DNA of 7,132 nucleotides from Sulfidibacterium sp964473895. GTDB taxonomy: Bacteria > Bacteroidota > Bacteroidia > Bacteroidales > F082. A model generated the notes under the pieces. It was given only the letters and a program-made list of their open reading frames with translations, ran no database searches and was not told the origin of the DNA. Below, one piece after another: positions 5,445 through 7,132 of this stretch. Positions within the stretch are counted from its first letter, which is position 1; each line of letters starts with the position of its first letter. The stretch covers positions 1 through 7,132 of the forward strand of contig CAYYRE010000152.1 of NCBI GenBank assembly GCA_964473895.1. Direction: 5' to 3'. A program made the translations under genes and the position numbers.

Positions 5445-6485
5445 ATGGCAATAACAAAACAGCAGGTGGTTGATGCGCTGAAACAGGTTATCTTTTTTGC
5501 CAAGAAAGATAACATTGTGAATCTGAACATGATTCAGGACATTTCCATCAAAGGAAATGAGATCAAAGTAACCATTGTTTTTGAAAAATTAGATGATCCG
5601 GCTGTGGGGATTATTTATAATTCGGTGGTGAAAACCCTGAAAAACGAGCTGGGAAATGACATTACGGTGGATGTGAAACCGGTGGCCGATGATACTCCGG
5701 GGCCTCTCTCGGGTGTGAAAAACATTGTGGCCGTTATTTCCGGAAAAGGAGGTGTCGGTAAATCGACCGTAGCCGCCAACCTGGCCGTTTCGTTGGCCAA
5801 AGACGGTAACAAGGTGGGTATTCTCGATGCGGATGTGCTGGGGCCCTCCGTGCCCATTATGTTTGGCGTGGAAGGCGGCCAGCCGAAAGTGATTGAAAGG
5901 AAAGGCAAACCGGTTTTGCTCCCGCTGGAAAACTACGGGATTAAAATTCTTTCCATCGGCTTTTTTGTTAAACCCGAACAAGCGCTCATGTGGCGGGGTT
6001 CTATGGCCAACAATGCTTTTAACCAGCTTATGACCGATTGTGATTGGGGTGAACTGGATTATCTGGTTATCGATATGCCTCCCGGTACGGGCGATATCCA
6101 ACTCACACTGGCCCAAAACTATAACATCACGGGGGCTGTACTGGTAACGACACCCCAAAAGGTAGCGGCAGCCGATGTGCGCCGTGCCGCCATGATGTAT
6201 CGCCAGGAAAAACTGACCATTCCTTTGTTGGGGATCATTGAAAACATGTCCTATTTTATTCCGGAAGACCAGCCGGACAAAAAATATTACATTTTCGGGC
6301 AGGGTGCCAGTGATCAGCTTGCCAATGAGTTGGGTATTAAGGTGCTGGGACGGATACCTATTGATCCGAAAGTGACCGAAACCGGCGACAAAGGAACCCC
6401 TCTGGCGCTTGTGGATGGTTCTTCTGTCAGCGAAGCCTTTAAGGAAATTGTTCTAAAACTCAAGGGCGAAATTGGCAAATTGTAA
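5445..6485 (+). CDS. mrp: Mrp/ApbC-type iron-sulfur cluster carrier ATPase (346 aa)
   Basis: Members of this P-loop ATPase family bind and transfer iron-sulfur clusters to target proteins in the cytoplasm. Residues 1 to about 80 form a MIP18/DUF59-type domain. The ATPase domain follows, with the deviant Walker A motif GKGGVGKST (100-108), DADVLGPSVP (128-137), the MWRG segment (182-185) and the Walker B-like LVIDMPPGTGD (207-217). ENMSY at 266-270 marks the place where typical members carry a CXXC that ligates the cluster at the dimer interface. Here the following residues are FIPEDQPDKKYYIFGQG, without cysteine, and Cys199 is the only cysteine in the protein. Length and domain order are otherwise normal, so the gene looks intact. 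The NifU-like gene starts 38 bp downstream with no terminator between, indicating an operon. The start is supported by the conserved N-terminal domain. Confidence 0.95.
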   Translation: MAITKQQVVDALKQVIFFAKKDNIVNLNMIQDISIKGNEIKVTIVFEKLDDPAVGIIYNSVVKTLKNELGNDITVDVKPVADDTPGPLSGVKNIVAVISGKGGVGKSTVAANLAVSLAKDGNKVGILDADVLGPSVPIMFGVEGGQPKVIERKGKPVLLPLENYGIKILSIGFFVKPEQALMWRGSMANNAFNQLMTDCDWGELDYLVIDMPPGTGDIQLTLAQNYNITGAVLVTTPQKVAAADVRRAAMMYRQEKLTIPLLGIIENMSYFIPEDQPDKKYYIFGQGASDQLANELGIKVLGRIPIDPKVTETGDKGTPLALVDGSSVSEAFKEIVLKLKGEIGKL

Positions 6486-6523
6486 ATTTTATCAGGTAAC
6501 TTCACTGCTTAAAAACAACACTC

Positions 6524-6772
6524 ATGGAAGACGAAAGAAAAAAGCTCAACGAAAAAGTACAAAATGTCATTGAACAAGTACGCCCTTATCTGCAACAAGA
6601 TGGGGGAGACATCAATTTTATCGAAATCACCGATGACAATGTGGTCAATGTGGAACTGACAGGGGCCTGCGGTGCCTGTCCGTTCAGTACCATGACCCTT
6701 AAAAACGGGGTGGAAGCCACGTTGAAAAAAGTGATTCCAGAAATCAAAGAAGTGGTGGCCGTAAACCTGTAA
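6524..6772 (+). CDS. NifU-like C-terminal domain protein (82 aa)
   Basis: This is a stand-alone Nfu domain, a small protein that carries an iron-sulfur cluster between subunits and delivers it to apoproteins. The family pattern is clear: an N-terminal helix ending in VRPYLQQDGGDI (19-30), a beta region and the cluster motif GACGACPFS (47-55), with Cys49 and Cys52 as CXXC, then a helix with TLKNGVEATLKK (58-69) and a short last strand. At 82 residues it is a complete single domain, without the scaffold domain of full NifU or the degenerate N-terminal domain of NfuA. It sits 38 bp after mrp and just before a strong terminator, so it is probably the last gene of a two-gene transcript. It could supply cysteine ligands that the adjacent Mrp lacks, which is inference. 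No Shine-Dalgarno sequence is evident before the ATG. Confidence 0.95.
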   Translation: MEDERKKLNEKVQNVIEQVRPYLQQDGGDINFIEITDDNVVNVELTGACGACPFSTMTLKNGVEATLKKVIPEIKEVVAVNL

Positions 6773-6794
6773 AACAAAAACCGCTTTTCGGGCC

Positions 6795-6843
6795 AAACTC
6801 CTTTTTCCGTAAAAATTTTTCCGGAAAAGGGAGTTTTTTGTTT
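6795..6843 (+). terminator. Strong intrinsic terminator after the NifU-like gene
   Basis: Bases 6795-6809 pair with 6822-6836 over 15 bp, with one G-T wobble, around a 12-base AT-rich loop. The stem runs into a T-tract (6834-6839, then GTTT). It starts 22 bp after the stop codon and should end the mrp transcript. Confidence 0.85.
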
Positions 6844-6856
6844 CCCGCTAAATGAC

Positions 6857-6864
6857 TACTTTTG
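6857..6864 (+). promoter_or_regulatory. Probable promoter -7 box of the small RNA gene
   Basis: TACTTTTG matches TAnnTTTG. It lies after the mrp-operon terminator and just before the stem that opens the RNA. A TTG at 6838-6840 is 16 bp upstream, closer than the usual 19-21, so the -33 element is uncertain. Confidence 0.55.
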
Positions 6865-6869
6865 TCTTT

Positions 6870-6957
6870 ATCAAGACCGCTTACCTTTATAAGTTAATAA
6901 ATGATTGGGCCGAGAGCCCGTAAGACAAATTTTAAGGAAACGGTCTTGATTTTTTTT
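6870..6957 (+). ncRNA. Candidate stand-alone small structured RNA (about 88 nt)
   Basis: ATCAAGACCG (6870-6879) is perfectly complementary to CGGTCTTGAT (6941-6950), which is followed by a run of eight T counting its last base. The 5' end thus forms the left arm of the terminator stem. Inside, GGGC (6907-6910) pairs with GCCC (6916-6919), enclosed by CTTAC (6880-6884) and GTAAG (6920-6924). CTTA can instead pair with TAAG (6890-6893), and CCTT (6884-6887) with AAGG (6934-6937). A promoter box precedes it, a terminator separates it from the mrp operon, and the ABC transporter gene has its own promoter box after it, so it looks like an independent RNA gene rather than a leader. It could belong to a known Bacteroidota RNA motif such as Flavo-1, which I cannot confirm. 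A riboswitch read-through leader is less likely. Confidence 0.6.
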
Positions 6958-6982
6958 CGTCTGCGTGTAAAATGTTTTCGTG

Positions 6983-6990
6983 TATCTTTG
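6983..6990 (+). promoter_or_regulatory. Probable promoter -7 box of the ABC transporter gene
   Basis: TATCTTTG matches TAnnTTTG and lies 23 bp before the ATG of the last gene, downstream of the small RNA's T-run. No clear -33 TTG is seen. Confidence 0.55.
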
Positions 6991-7012
6991 TCTTTCACAA
7001 AACATACCGGTC

Positions 7013-7132
7013 ATGAACAACGAAATCATCCGTCTGGATAAAATAGCGCGGCATTATCATGTAGGTTCCGAAATTGTAAAAGCCTTACAGGATATCACAC
7101 TTTCTATTCAGAAAAATGAATTTGTGGCCCTG
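7013..7132 (+). CDS. ABC transporter ATP-binding protein, N-terminal fragment (MacB/LolD-like)
   Basis: Only the first 40 codons lie in the window and the frame is open at the edge. The translation follows the start of the MacB/LolD family of ATPases: a strand (EIIRLDKIARHYHVG), then SEIVKALQDITLSI and the KNEFVAL stretch that normally leads into the Walker A loop a few residues later. Family members power lipoprotein release or export of peptides and small molecules from the inner membrane. The ATP-binding motifs themselves lie beyond the window, so the subfamily cannot be fixed. The start is the first ATG, 23 bp after a good -7 box, and no strong Shine-Dalgarno sequence precedes it. Confidence 0.85.
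   Translation, partial: MNNEIIRLDKIARHYHVGSEIVKALQDITLSIQKNEFVAL

Overview
The window looks like chromosomal DNA from a member of the Bacteroidota. Promoter-like TAnnTTTG boxes, the -7 element typical of this phylum, stand before hutU, mrp, the last gene and a candidate small RNA. Starts lack strong Shine-Dalgarno sequences, intergenic DNA is AT-rich, and the Mrp protein appears to be of the Bacteroidota kind. Genus cannot be read from this sequence.

Layout. Bases 1-570 hold no convincing gene, only hairpins and palindromic repeats. A leftward pair follows: a 277-residue lipoprotein with a glycine-rich hydrophobic C-terminus (862-1695), then an 81-residue membrane protein (571-816). Bases 1696-2764 are a roughly 1.07 kb gene-poor stretch with an orphan promoter, competing hairpins, several copies of a palindromic repeat and a GC-rich element. 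A complete long-form urocanate hydratase gene, hutU (2765-4777), stands alone, with no other histidine-degradation gene in view. A second GC-rich element, related to the first but inverted, lies just after it. Bases 4960-5391 hold short repeats only. From 5445 comes an iron-sulfur pair, mrp and a NifU-like gene, closed by a strong terminator (6795-6843). A candidate stand-alone small RNA with its own promoter and terminator follows (6870-6957), and then the first 40 codons of an ABC transporter ATPase, cut by the window edge.

Working together. Mrp and the NifU-like protein are probably co-transcribed and act in iron-sulfur cluster assembly or transfer. Mrp lacks the CXXC cluster-ligand motif of the family, while the small partner has one. 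The lipoprotein and small membrane protein are probably an accessory two-gene unit of unknown function. The least explained signals are the small RNA candidate, the dispersed palindromic repeat family, the paired GC-rich elements around hutU, and the alternating hairpins after the orphan promoter.
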